This document shows positions 1-7,879 of a stretch of 40,541 nucleotides of DNA, one piece after another; position 1 is the stretch's first letter; each line of letters opens with the position of its first letter. A program made the translations under genes and the position numbers. Under the pieces are notes generated by a model, which saw nothing but the letters and a program-made list of their open reading frames with translations, was not told the DNA's origin and made no database searches. Origin of the DNA: Bacteroidetes bacterium 43-16 (GTDB lineage: Bacteria; Bacteroidota; Bacteroidia; Chitinophagales; Chitinophagaceae); the NCBI GenBank assembly GCA_001897525.1, contig MKTB01000030.1, positions 1 through 40,541 on the forward strand, read 5' to 3'.

Positions 1-1
1 A

Positions 2-1702
2 GGTACCTCCATCCTGCTCAAAGTAATGGCCGGAGACAAGATCGCCGTTAATGCAGAAAACTTCTACGAACAACTCCAGAGCCAGCCCGAAGACATTGTC
101 AGCAGCGAAGCCGTGATGAGCCAGGTACTCAATGCCATGGCCGGGGGCGCTGCAGCCACCACAGGCAGCGAAGGAGCCGGGGCCAATATACTGAACACCA
201 ATACCGACCCAGCAGCCCTGCAAAGCGCCTATGAAGCCCTGCAGGCCGCAGAGACCGACAGCAGCAAGCCCAGGTCCTACCTCAACTACCTGTTCTTCGA
301 TGAACACATGAAAGTAGTTGCCGGGCACAGCCGCTTGTGGCAGGCCGACGGAGCAGCCGACTGGAAAACCATAGGTACCGAAGAGGCCATAGAAATACCC
401 GAAAACGGCTATATCGCCGTATATTTGTCCAACCAGGGAGCAGAGCAGGTATATTTTGATAACCTTGCCGTGACCGTTACCCCGGGAGCATTACTGGAAG
501 AGCGACATTACTACCCCTATGGCCTGCCGATAAAAGGCTGGGGTACAACCGCCACCAGTTCCTTACCCAACCGGCAACGCTACCAGGGCAATGAATACAG
601 AGAAGAAGCAGGGCTGAACTGGATGGATTTCCACAACAGGCAGTACGATCCACAACTGGGCAGGTTCCTGGCCTTAGATGCTTTAGCAGATATGGGTGGG
701 CAACAAGTATTAAGTCCTTACCATGCTATGGGCTGTAACCCTGCCATGATGGTGGATCCGTTGGGATTAAGAAGCGATGTTTTCGATAATGGGTCGAGGC
801 CAGTTCATACGGCCGATGTACCTATACCGATGTGGCCTGTGAATACTAATGCCCGGTTTGCATTACTGGACCAGATGATGTATGCGGACCAGGATGCTTT
901 CCATGAATGGGTAAAAAATCAATTGATAGCAGAAGCAGCAGGGGAAGAGGCTTTCGCAGTTTTAAATGCTCTTGATTACGGATTAAGTCTTTTAGGTTTT
1001 GAAAGTAAATCGATCAGTGCTGCTTTGGGAAGGAGTACGACTGTAGCGGGAGAGGCTTCAAATCAAAGTGACAGTTATTACCCTGAACTGGGTAGCTATT
1101 CTGGACATACATATCCTTTTCCTTCCGACGGTATATTTAAACTAGGTATTTATTCTTATGATTTGAATTCATTCATAGATTTTTTTAATAAGTATGCGAA
1201 AAAATTTGGGAATCCAGTATTTAGTACGTCAGAGGGGTCAGAAAATATGGATGAACCTTATCTAAATGGGCAACCGACCAAATTATATGCAGAAGTAAGT
1301 TCATATCTTACTGAAAACTTGGATATGCAAACTATGAGTATCAAAATATCATTTAGCGATCCAAACCCTAAATCTGGACGTAAAGGAACATCAGGGTACT
1401 TTAATAGGGTCAATGCTTCTGATGCTTTTGTACCGTACAAAAATCAGTCTGCTGTAAGAATACACTTACATCCCTTTGGTGGAAAGTTTTCCAATCTTTC
1501 CTTTATTGCACAGCGTAATCCTTTTGGAGGAAGTCCTAGATATGGCAATATAATGGATTTCGGAGCAGCTAAACCTTCAATGGCAGATCATAATAATGCT
1601 GCATTGTCTAACTTCTATTACAGATATGTAGTTATAAACAGTGCCTATATTTACCTTTATAATAAAAATCCAAATGAAACAATTAGAATTAATCGACCGT
1701 AG
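2..1702 (+). CDS. Rhs/YD-repeat polymorphic toxin, 3' end (partial), with variable C-terminal domain CT1
   Basis: The frame is open from base 2, so the gene continues left of the window; the ATG at 26 is internal. Bases about 505-770 encode the Rhs-associated core (YYPYG, then RYQGNEYREEAGLNWMDF, QYDPQLGRF, and the closing DPLG). Up to about base 700 the DNA is GC-rich; from about 1050 it becomes AT-rich, the usual break between a conserved delivery part and an exchanged toxin tip. A pretoxin segment (about 770-1052) ends at ALGRSTTVAG and is shared almost unchanged with the cassette at 2577. The unique tip (1053-1699) contains HLHP and SMAD, weakly like a JAB/JAMM metalloprotease, but this is unproven. 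A lipoprotein gene overlaps its 3' end and is the likely immunity partner. Rhs proteins of this type act in contact-dependent competition; the delivery route here is unknown. Confidence 0.88.
   Translation, partial: GTSILLKVMAGDKIAVNAENFYEQLQSQPEDIVSSEAVMSQVLNAMAGGAAATTGSEGAGANILNTNTDPAALQSAYEALQAAETDSSKPRSYLNYLFFDEHMKVVAGHSRLWQADGAADWKTIGTEEAIEIPENGYIAVYLSNQGAEQVYFDNLAVTVTPGALLEERHYYPYGLPIKGWGTTATSSLPNRQRYQGNEYREEAGLNWMDFHNRQYDPQLGRFLALDALADMGGQQVLSPYHAMGCNPAMMVDPLGLRSDVFDNGSRPVHTADVPIPMWPVNTNARFALLDQMMYADQDAFHEWVKNQLIAEAAGEEAFAVLNALDYGLSLLGFESKSISAALGRSTTVAGEASNQSDSYYPELGSYSGHTYPFPSDGIFKLGIYSYDLNSFIDFFNKYAKKFGNPVFSTSEGSENMDEPYLNGQPTKLYAEVSSYLTENLDMQTMSIKISFSDPNPKSGRKGTSGYFNRVNASDAFVPYKNQSAVRIHLHPFGGKFSNLSFIAQRNPFGGSPRYGNIMDFGAAKPSMADHNNAALSNFYYRYVVINSAYIYLYNKNPNETIRINRP
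701..1052 (+). repeat. Direct repeat copy 1 (core tip plus pretoxin segment), matches 2568-2919
   Basis: By eye this 352-base stretch matches 2568-2919 without gaps and with six substitutions, all in the first third; from about base 812 to 1052 the two copies are identical. Identity ends abruptly just after the codons for STTVAG, exactly where CT1 and CT2 diverge. It is long and similar enough to serve as a substrate for homologous recombination. Confidence 0.9.
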
Positions 1703-2372
1703 AATCATAATGTTAATTTCATTTCTTTTTATCTTTTTGACATCTTGTCAACATATGCGTAATCAGACTGAAGATGAAAAAGATACATTGGAAAAATCAG
1801 TATTGGTTTGTGATAGTGGTTATCCTGAAAAATATGAAGACCAGAAAATCAGAGCGCAATTAAATGAAGCTAAATGGAATCTATATTTATATGCAGTAGT
1901 AGATACTCCAAAGAATTCAGAAGGCAGTTTTGTTTCACAAAATCCTAAATCATACGCTTCATATCCTTTAATCTTAGATACTTTGTACACTTATAATGGA
2001 TCTACATTCATTTTATTTAGCTTCTGTATTGATGGCGAATTAGTGACAAAAGATAAGGCTTATAAAATGGGAATTAAGTATGTTCCAGAATCTATTTCAC
2101 TTGCAAAAACGGTGAATGGAAAAGAGTCAAGATGTGTCAATTGGCGTGGATTAACAGATGGCGATAATTTTTGTATGGAAACGTTAAACAAAGAAGATAT
2201 AGAAAAATTTCCTAAACATTATTCAAAACAGGAATTATATGAAATGCGGAAATCTTCGAATAGGCTAATTTATCCCTTAAATCCTGCAATAGTAAATTAT
2301 ATCGAGTCGAATAAAGAGAATTTAGACGTGTGGTTTATCACTGAAGCTAAAAGAAGAGGAATTATAAAATAA
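1674..2372 (+). CDS. Putative immunity lipoprotein paired with CT1
   Basis: 232-residue predicted lipoprotein. From the ATG at 1674 the N-terminus has a charged region (KQLELIDRR), a hydrophobic stretch and the lipobox LTSC, so the mature protein would be anchored in the cell envelope. The start at 1674 overlaps the end of the Rhs gene by 29 bases; the alternative ATG at 1710 would leave the signal peptide without positive charges. The body is AT-rich and has no domain I recognise; it has four further cysteines. Its position directly behind the toxin tip, like the other lipoprotein genes in this array, suggests it protects the producer from CT1. Its sequence does not resemble the lipoproteins at 3573, 5357 and 7880, in keeping with CT1 being a different toxin. 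Function is inferred from context. Confidence 0.65.
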   Translation: MKQLELIDRRIIMLISFLFIFLTSCQHMRNQTEDEKDTLEKSVLVCDSGYPEKYEDQKIRAQLNEAKWNLYLYAVVDTPKNSEGSFVSQNPKSYASYPLILDTLYTYNGSTFILFSFCIDGELVTKDKAYKMGIKYVPESISLAKTVNGKESRCVNWRGLTDGDNFCMETLNKEDIEKFPKHYSKQELYEMRKSSNRLIYPLNPAIVNYIESNKENLDVWFITEAKRRGIIK

Positions 2373-2383
2373 GAGATGTCTCG

Positions 2384-2640
2384 TCCTGAAATAGCGATAC
2401 AATAAAAAGTATCAAAATGGAATCATTAAACGATTGAGTAATGTACTCTCTTTATTGTTTTTTGAGTTATAATGTTACAAAGACAATAAATTTAATTAGG
2501 TTTCATTTCCTACAAATAGCTAATCAGGCAATTATCAGGTTGACTGCTTTGCAAATTAGTAAGCGGACAACAAGTATTGAGTCCTTACCATGCTATGGGC
2601 TGCAACCCTGCTATGATGGTGGATCCGTTGGGGTTAAGAA
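2384..2640 (+). repeat. 257-base direct repeat, copy A (intergenic flank plus core tip)
   Basis: Aligns without a net gap to 4233-4489 (constant offset of 1849 bases). It spans the non-coding flank (starting tcctgaaat), a degenerate form of the hairpin seen intact at 4370-4399, and the short copy of the Rhs core tip. The flank is absent from the main gene, so the two displaced cassettes share a history after leaving the main gene. Confidence 0.85.
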
Positions 2641-3563
2641 GCGCTGTTTTCGATAATGGGTCGAGGCCATTTCATACGGCCGATGTACCTATACCGATGT
2701 GGCCTGTGAATACTAATGCCCGGTTTGCATTACTGGACCAGATGATGTATGCGGACCAGGATGCTTTCCATGAATGGGTAAAAAATCAATTGATAGCAGA
2801 AGCAGCAGGGGAAGAGGCTTTCGCAGTTTTAAATGCTCTTGATTACGGATTAAGTCTTTTAGGTTTTGAAAGTAAATCGATCAGTGCTGCTTTGGGAAGG
2901 AGTACGACTGTAGCGGGAGTAGTACAAGGAAATGACGTAGTTGAATATGAGGGAGCAATAATAGACCATTCAACATTAGGTACTAACAGGCAAAGCTATC
3001 AATTTGGATATTTAAAGGTTAGTTTTTCTACACGAGGCGGAGGGCTAGGTGCTGAATATCTAGAGGATGAAACTGATAGAAGAGGAATATGGATTTTTGC
3101 AGTTTATAAAGGAGATCTATCTGCATATGAAAAAACAGATTGGATACAAAGTGTTTATAGTACAATTGGAATTAATGGAAATCCAAGCTATGAATGGTTT
3201 AATGATTTTAGTAGGGATAATGACAATAAGGGTAAATATATAAACCGACCTTTTTATTATAATAGATCTCCAGCTGATAGGGCATGGCGAAGAGATATGG
3301 ATAAAGAATTTGGAGGTAGAATATTCCACGATGGTCCAAACAGAAAAGGTTATGCTAGTTCTAACTTTACATGGTCAGCCCAATTAAGCTTAGTCGGACT
3401 CCGTAATGGAAAATGGGAAACTATCCAAACTATTAGATATGGATTTACTGTGAAGGGAAGTACTGTCACTTATAACTCTATGCTATTAAATAATTTTGCT
3501 AATGCAATGCCAAATTATTTTCATCAAAATCTAATCAATCAACTAAATTCTTATAGAAAATAA
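2577..3563 (+). CDS. Displaced Rhs C-terminal cassette 2 (core tip, pretoxin segment, CT2)
   Basis: 328-residue open frame that begins in the Rhs core tip (SPYHAMGCNPAMMVDPLG) and lacks everything upstream of it, so it is an orphan tip and not a full Rhs protein. The frame opens at 2544; TTG at 2577 or ATG at 2595 could start it, but no clear ribosome site is visible and it may be silent. Residues to about 114 copy the main gene's pretoxin segment. CT2 then has DWIQSVY, a W-FND block, FYY, EFGGR-F-D-PNR, and W-AQLSLVG...WETI...YGF. These blocks recur in the cassette at 4426 and in the remnant at 7684. I do not recognise the fold or activity. It is followed nine bases later by its lipoprotein gene. 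Confidence 0.75.
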   Translation: MSPYHAMGCNPAMMVDPLGLRSAVFDNGSRPFHTADVPIPMWPVNTNARFALLDQMMYADQDAFHEWVKNQLIAEAAGEEAFAVLNALDYGLSLLGFESKSISAALGRSTTVAGVVQGNDVVEYEGAIIDHSTLGTNRQSYQFGYLKVSFSTRGGGLGAEYLEDETDRRGIWIFAVYKGDLSAYEKTDWIQSVYSTIGINGNPSYEWFNDFSRDNDNKGKYINRPFYYNRSPADRAWRRDMDKEFGGRIFHDGPNRKGYASSNFTWSAQLSLVGLRNGKWETIQTIRYGFTVKGSTVTYNSMLLNNFANAMPNYFHQNLINQLNSYRK

Positions 3564-3572
3564 TAAATCATT

Positions 3573-4190
3573 ATGAAAAAGCTTCTTTTTTCTCTGTTTT
3601 ATATCCTAGTGGTACAAAGTTGTTCAGAGAGTAAAAATCGTGATATAGTAGATCATATCAACCAAGATACGAGAACGGTCAAAAATAAAGTTATCGATTC
3701 AAATATTGTTAGTGTGATCTTTCCCGAATCTGCAGATGTTATTTATATAACCGATGTAACAGATGAAGAAGAGTACTTTATGTCATTTTTTGTTGAAAAC
3801 GATGCGGAAGGAAGGCCTTTATCTGGCGGCAATGCTATGAAAATTCTTGACATTTCAGGACTTAATACGCTTTTCGCCAAGAAAATAAGCCAAAATGCAT
3901 TAAGCCATTTAGCTATATATATTGATAAGTATTGTCAAGATAAAAGCTCAATTGTTCCAAATGATTCTGTTCAATATAGCCTGTATGTATTTAATATTTA
4001 TAATAAGCAAAAGAAAAAACAATGTATCGTTTATTTGGCAAACGTGGACTCGGGGTTGAATTATTTTAAAGGTATGAAAACATGGTTGGAAGATTCTAAA
4101 TACAAAAAAGGATATGGTAAATTTCTTCAATATATTGATAGTGAAATAGCTGATATTGAAAACCAGAAAGTTAAACGAAAAAGTCAATAA
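3573..4190 (+). CDS. Putative immunity lipoprotein paired with CT2
   Basis: 205 residues with a lipoprotein signal (MKKLLFSLFYILVVQSC; lipobox VQSC). Starts nine bases after the CT2 stop. The C-terminal half shares a pattern with the lipoproteins at 5357 and 7880: S-x-x-AL-x-x-L...YI...C, a central aromatic strand, then YFKGM-x-x-W...S-x-Y and a final helix. With the protein at 7880 it also shares the turn LSGG. The partner toxins of these three genes are homologous too, so toxin and lipoprotein have diversified together. Immunity is inferred from position and co-variation; anchorage in the periplasm or outer membrane is inferred from the lipobox. Confidence 0.65.
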   Translation: MKKLLFSLFYILVVQSCSESKNRDIVDHINQDTRTVKNKVIDSNIVSVIFPESADVIYITDVTDEEEYFMSFFVENDAEGRPLSGGNAMKILDISGLNTLFAKKISQNALSHLAIYIDKYCQDKSSIVPNDSVQYSLYVFNIYNKQKKKQCIVYLANVDSGLNYFKGMKTWLEDSKYKKGYGKFLQYIDSEIADIENQKVKRKSQ

Positions 4191-4232
4191 ATAGTTTAAT
4201 AAATATGTTTTTAGGATGTGAAGATTATCTCA

Positions 4233-4489
4233 TCCTGAAATATCGATACAATAAAAAGTATCAAAATGGAATCATTAAACGATTGAGTAATGTACTCACT
4301 TTATCATTTTTTAACTATAAGGTTGTAAAGGCAATAAAATCAATGAGGTTTCATTTTCAATGAATAGTTAAATCAGGCAATCATCAGGTTGCCTGATTTG
4401 CAGATTAGTAAGTGGGTAGCAGATATTGAGTCCTTACCATGCTATGGGCTGTAACCCTGCCATGATGGTGGATCCGTTAGGGATGGCTA
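4233..4489 (+). repeat. 257-base direct repeat, copy B
   Basis: Second copy of the stretch at 2384-2640. It contains a perfect 11-base-arm hairpin (4370-4380 with 4389-4399, aaatcaggcaa and its complement) just before the core tip; in copy A this hairpin is degenerate. Confidence 0.85.
4370..4399 (+). terminator. Hairpin between the CT2 lipoprotein gene and cassette 3
   Basis: Perfect inverted repeat with 11-base arms and an 8-base loop; the second arm ends in TTT but no long T-run follows. A comparable hairpin with different bases stands before the tip at 8662. It may end transcription of the preceding lipoprotein gene, or it may be linked to cassette movement. Confidence 0.45.
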
Positions 4490-5355
4490 GCGGTGCTCCT
4501 TTAGGACAAAGTGACCCAAGTCCGCCTGTAGATCCATTAGCGGATATAAAAGCAAGGTTTCCTACCATAAATATATATCTACCGGGAGGGAGTTTATTTA
4601 ATGCAGGAAATATGTCCCGGAATTCCATGATGGAAGAAACATTGATCAGGCAAGAAGTACTTAAGGTTTTATATGCACTGGATAATGCTTTGGGTTCTTT
4701 GGGTTATGAAAGTGCTTCTATTAGTACTGCATTGGGAAGGAGTACGAGTACAGCGGGAGAGGCACAAGGTAATGACCAATATGATAATAACGTAGGTGGT
4801 GACCGCACAAAAGATGGAGTAAAAGGAACGAGAGTAAGTCAAACTTTTGGAGAACTTGAATTTAATTATTCTGTCTTTAATGATGGAACACTTGCGGGTC
4901 TTTGGGTTTTTGCTATATATAGAGGTGATGTTTCTAAGTATAAAAAAACAGATTGGATACAAAGTGTTTATACAAATTCAGGAGGAAAAGCTACTTTGTC
5001 TTGGTTTAATGATTATAAAGAAGATCCAGATAAAGAATTATATGGAGTTGCTAATCCACCATTTTATTATGCTAGAGGTAACAGCGATAGATTGAGGTCT
5101 ATTAGAGATTCTGAATTTGGAGGAAGGACTTTTAACGATAGACCTAATAGGGCAATAACAGGAAGATCTGTGGCATGGTTTGCAGAACTAAGTTTGGTTG
5201 GCTATAGAGAGGGGAGATGGGAAACCATTGCAAATGTATTTTATGGATTTCATGCTAAAAATGGTATTGTTAATATTTTGCTTCCAGTTACATACACGGG
5301 TATTTATCCTAGTCCAAATCAACAATCTTTAATAAATAATGCAAAACGACCATAA
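4426..5355 (+). CDS. Displaced Rhs C-terminal cassette 3 (core tip, second pretoxin type, CT3)
   Basis: 309-residue orphan tip beginning at the Rhs core (SPYHAMGCNPAMMVDPLG; TTG at 4426 or internal ATGs). After the tip it carries a different spacer, PLADIKARFPTIN...LPGGSLFNAGN (4531-4620), which also occurs in cassette 4, and then the shared helix ...LYALDNALGSLGYES...STSTAG. The toxin part is a clear relative of CT2: LWVFAIYRGDVSKY-KKTDWIQSVY, WFNDY, FYYAR, EFGGRTFNDRPNR, WFAELSLVG, RWETI, YGF. No catalytic motif that I recognise. The lipoprotein ATG follows with one base between. Expression is uncertain because no promoter or ribosome site is evident. Confidence 0.75.
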   Translation: MSPYHAMGCNPAMMVDPLGMASGAPLGQSDPSPPVDPLADIKARFPTINIYLPGGSLFNAGNMSRNSMMEETLIRQEVLKVLYALDNALGSLGYESASISTALGRSTSTAGEAQGNDQYDNNVGGDRTKDGVKGTRVSQTFGELEFNYSVFNDGTLAGLWVFAIYRGDVSKYKKTDWIQSVYTNSGGKATLSWFNDYKEDPDKELYGVANPPFYYARGNSDRLRSIRDSEFGGRTFNDRPNRAITGRSVAWFAELSLVGYREGRWETIANVFYGFHAKNGIVNILLPVTYTGIYPSPNQQSLINNAKRP

Positions 5356-5356
5356 T

Positions 5357-5899
5357 ATGAAGAATTTAAAAATAATATCATTTTTAGCTCTTATAGCTTT
5401 ATCTGTAATGATTTGTGGGTGTGGAGAGAATAAGAACAATAAGATAACTCAATCTACAGAATCAATTATAATTAACCAAAATGCAGGTGAATATGAGGAT
5501 GCTATTGCTTTATTAACGGATACAATAAATAGCAAATATACGTTTGGGGTCATTAATAGATTTGATGACTTTACTGTTTCTAAAAGTATAATTAGTTCAT
5601 CTGCTCTTCAATATCTTGAAGAATATATCATTGCCAATTGTAATGAGAAGTACCCAATTGAAAAAGACTTAGAAGAGGCCTTTCATTTTTACTATGTTAA
5701 AATAGTAAGAGATACAGGTGTGTATAATTGTTACTATTATACAAAGGATATAAATGTTGTTCAAAATTACTTTGTAGGGATGCAGTCTTGGATTGATAAA
5801 TCTGAATACGGTCATCAATTGAAACAACTATCAAACTACCTTAACAGGCATATTCAATCACTTGAAAAGGAAAAGGTTTCAAGGGGAAGTTCCCGATAA
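5357..5899 (+). CDS. Putative immunity lipoprotein paired with CT3
   Basis: 180 residues from ATG 5357 (MKNLKIISFLALIALSVMICGC; lipobox ICGC). An ATG at 5339 would add six residues and overlap the toxin gene; 5357 gives the better signal peptide. Member of the same family as the proteins at 3573 and 7880 (ISSSALQYLEEYI...C, YYYTKD, YFVGMQSWIDKSEY, C-terminal helix). It lies immediately behind CT3, so the two are probably translated from one message. Confidence 0.65.
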   Translation: MKNLKIISFLALIALSVMICGCGENKNNKITQSTESIIINQNAGEYEDAIALLTDTINSKYTFGVINRFDDFTVSKSIISSSALQYLEEYIIANCNEKYPIEKDLEEAFHFYYVKIVRDTGVYNCYYYTKDINVVQNYFVGMQSWIDKSEYGHQLKQLSNYLNRHIQSLEKEKVSRGSSR

Positions 5900-5911
5900 A
5901 TTTATCAAATT

Positions 5912-5939
5912 ACTGACCTTTTAATTATAAGGGGTCAGT
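5912..5939 (+). terminator. Hairpin after the CT3 lipoprotein gene
   Basis: actgacctttt (5912-5922) pairs with aaggggtcagt (5929-5939) with two G-T wobbles and a 6-base loop. No good T-run follows, so the call as terminator is weak. Confidence 0.35.
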
Positions 5940-6063
5940 ATATAAATATCCTTTTAAGAATGGTTACTGTCCATATTTTTAATAAGTCAACTATAAAAGA
6001 ATGAGGTAAAATGAATCTTTATTTATCTTGTTCTATTAAGGGGTAACAAGTTGTAACCCGGCT

Positions 6064-6828
6064 ATGATGGTGGATCCGTTAGGTATGGCTTACAAGCCTT
6101 ATGATAATGGGGCTTCAAATCCTAACGCGATAAATGATCCATTAGCGGATATAAAAGCAAGGTTTCCTACCATAAATATGTATCTACCGGGTGGTAGTTT
6201 ATTTAATGCAGGAAACTTTGCCCGAAATGTAGAAATGGTAGCAACATTTACTGCAATAGTGTTAGGTAGATTTTTGGCGGCTACCGGTTGGGACAATTCT
6301 GAAAGTGCTTCTAATAATACTGTATCCGAAAATGGAGGTGAAGAGGCGAATTCAGATCCAAATGAGGGGAATGACGGATGTAAAAATTGTCCTGTTAGTC
6401 CATTTTCTGTGGTTGACCAACCATCGACTGCTCCGGAGTCTAAAAAGTGGGATACAAATGGAGATGGTAAAGTAGATGATGATGAATTAACCAATTGGAG
6501 AGAAAATGGAAAAGGGCAGTCTATAGTGCTTGATGCGAGTAAGTTAAATATGGGGGAGTTAGATTATAGAAATATGAAACCTGGAGATAAACATACCTTT
6601 TATTTATACTCGGGATTTGTATTAAGAGGTAATGGTTTTCAGGAGGGACGAATTATTGGTGCTGTTGGAGCCATTTATGTTGGTGCAGGACGATTCACTT
6701 TAAGTCCTAATGAGAATGATTACAAAACCGGTGCTGAATATGGAAGCCCATGGTTTGGCAGTTTCGGAGGTTTTGGCAGGAATGTTGGCACAAAAATTGG
6801 ATTATGGATTGATGGAGGAAAAAATTGA
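6064..6828 (+). CDS. Displaced Rhs C-terminal cassette 4 (truncated core tip, CT4), interrupted by TGA
   Basis: 254-residue frame. Its tip is shorter than the others: homology starts at CNPAMMVDPLG (about 6052). It then shares the PLADIKARFPTIN...NAGN spacer with cassette 3. A linker rich in Asn, Glu and Ser and with CKNC follows, then at residues 130-141 a textbook EF-hand calcium loop (DTNGDGKVDDDE). The toxin part (about 150-254) is Gly- and aromatic-rich and unlike CT1-CT3; I do not recognise it. The frame stops at TGA 6826-6828 but stays open in the same frame to TAA 6931-6933, adding about 34 plausible residues (GTDFMIYFSGYATP...). The stop at 6933 would leave 12 bases to the lipoprotein gene, like the other cassettes. 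The TGA is therefore probably a nonsense mutation. Confidence 0.65.
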   Translation: MMVDPLGMAYKPYDNGASNPNAINDPLADIKARFPTINMYLPGGSLFNAGNFARNVEMVATFTAIVLGRFLAATGWDNSESASNNTVSENGGEEANSDPNEGNDGCKNCPVSPFSVVDQPSTAPESKKWDTNGDGKVDDDELTNWRENGKGQSIVLDASKLNMGELDYRNMKPGDKHTFYLYSGFVLRGNGFQEGRIIGAVGAIYVGAGRFTLSPNENDYKTGAEYGSPWFGSFGGFGRNVGTKIGLWIDGGKN

Positions 6829-6933
6829 GGTACTGATTTTATGATTTATTTTAGTGGTTATGCTACTCCAAGGCTTCCTGCAAATAACCCTCCAGCAGAA
6901 TATGAACGTTTTAAATCGCCAGGTAATTGGTAA
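6829..6933 (+). pseudogene. In-frame continuation of CT4 after a premature TGA
   Basis: Directly after TGA 6826-6828 the same frame reads about 34 residues (GTDFMIYFSGYATPRLPANN..., ending KSPGNW) to TAA at 6931-6933. Aromatic and Pro/Gly content fits the preceding domain. No feature of a selenocysteine insertion is evident. Best read as the detached C-terminus of CT4. Confidence 0.5.
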
Positions 6934-6945
6934 AACTTAATTTTT

Positions 6946-7533
6946 ATGATTCTAAATTCAGAAAGTATTAAATATTGCCTTTTTTCAATTTTATTTCTTT
7001 GTTTATCTTGTAATGATAAAAACAGTAAGATATCTAAAAATTATAATTTTTTCATTGATAGTGGGTATGGAGAAATAACAGGGGAGAATGTAATTAGTCA
7101 GAGAGCAAATATATATCCTAATGTAATAGACTTTAAATTTGATGAAAAATTTGTTATTGTTAAACAAGTTCCCAATAAAGAAAAGTATAGAATAAGTTTG
7201 GGGAGAGGTTTGTATAATATTTATCTACTCTATTCTTATGCTCTAATAGATGGATCTTTGGACCATTTTAAAAATTCAGATAGTATTATCTATAGTGATT
7301 TTAAATTGAAAGGAGCAACAATAAATAATGAAATTGAAGATATTGGTATAGGGCAACAAATAGCGGATAGTATCATTGATAATGATTCTTTCTATAAAAA
7401 AATATTTTCTAACGACAATAATTATTGGATTATTCATATTCCTAATGATAGTTTAATCGGTCCAATGAATAAATTAGAATTTGAATCTACCAGCAAGAAG
7501 TTAAGAATATCAACTGATTTAGAACTTGATTAA
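6946..7533 (+). CDS. Putative immunity lipoprotein paired with CT4
   Basis: 195 residues, very AT-rich. The N-terminus (MILNSESIKYCLFSILFLCLSC) ends in a lipobox-like CLSC, so a lipoprotein is likely. The body is rich in Asn, Ile and Lys, with no domain I recognise and no resemblance to the lipoprotein family at 3573/5357/7880, which fits CT4 being a different toxin. Immunity role is inferred from position. Confidence 0.6.
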   Translation: MILNSESIKYCLFSILFLCLSCNDKNSKISKNYNFFIDSGYGEITGENVISQRANIYPNVIDFKFDEKFVIVKQVPNKEKYRISLGRGLYNIYLLYSYALIDGSLDHFKNSDSIIYSDFKLKGATINNEIEDIGIGQQIADSIIDNDSFYKKIFSNDNNYWIIHIPNDSLIGPMNKLEFESTSKKLRISTDLELD

Positions 7534-7683
7534 TAATATAATATTCTTTTTTGTTATGGTATTATATATATTGATGAATCTATAAGTACTTATCAGATAA
7601 ATGTATCATTTTCTCAAGATGAATAGTGATAGATAAGGAATAATGGACTATGTTCTTCCTTGTATTAAACTTGAAATTATTAT

Positions 7684-7875
7684 TGGCAAGCGCAGCTTAG
7701 CTTAGTGGGCTTAAGAAATGGTTCATGGGAAACTATTCACACGGTCCGCTATGGATTTGTTGCAGATGGTATAACAATCAATTATATGTCTCCATTTTTC
7801 CTCAATGCCCCGGATCGATCCAGAGATCAACTATATAATAAAACTATTGATTTCATAAACTATTTTAAAAGATAA
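7684..7875 (+). pseudogene. 5'-deleted C-terminal cassette 5 (remnant of a CT2/CT3-type toxin)
   Basis: Reading in frame from the codon TGG at 7684 gives WQAQLSLVGLRNG, SWETIHTVRYGF and a C-terminal tail to TAA at 7873-7875. This matches the last 60 or so residues of CT2 (W-AQLSLVGLRNG-WETI-IRYGF). A TGA lies in frame at 7672 and no core tip, pretoxin part or start remains; 7534-7683 is AT-rich filler with no gene I can see. A deletion has removed the front of the toxin but left its end and the lipoprotein gene four bases on. Confidence 0.8.
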
Positions 7876-7879
7876 TATC

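Noticed and set aside
2441-2656. 71-codon plus-strand open frame before cassette 2
   Set aside because: It runs through the repeated flank in another frame from the core tip and shows no protein-like pattern.
6826-6828. TGA in CT4 as a selenocysteine or recoded codon
   Set aside because: No selenoprotein family match or insertion element is visible, and TGA serves as a normal stop here (for example at 8528-8530); nonsense mutation is simpler.
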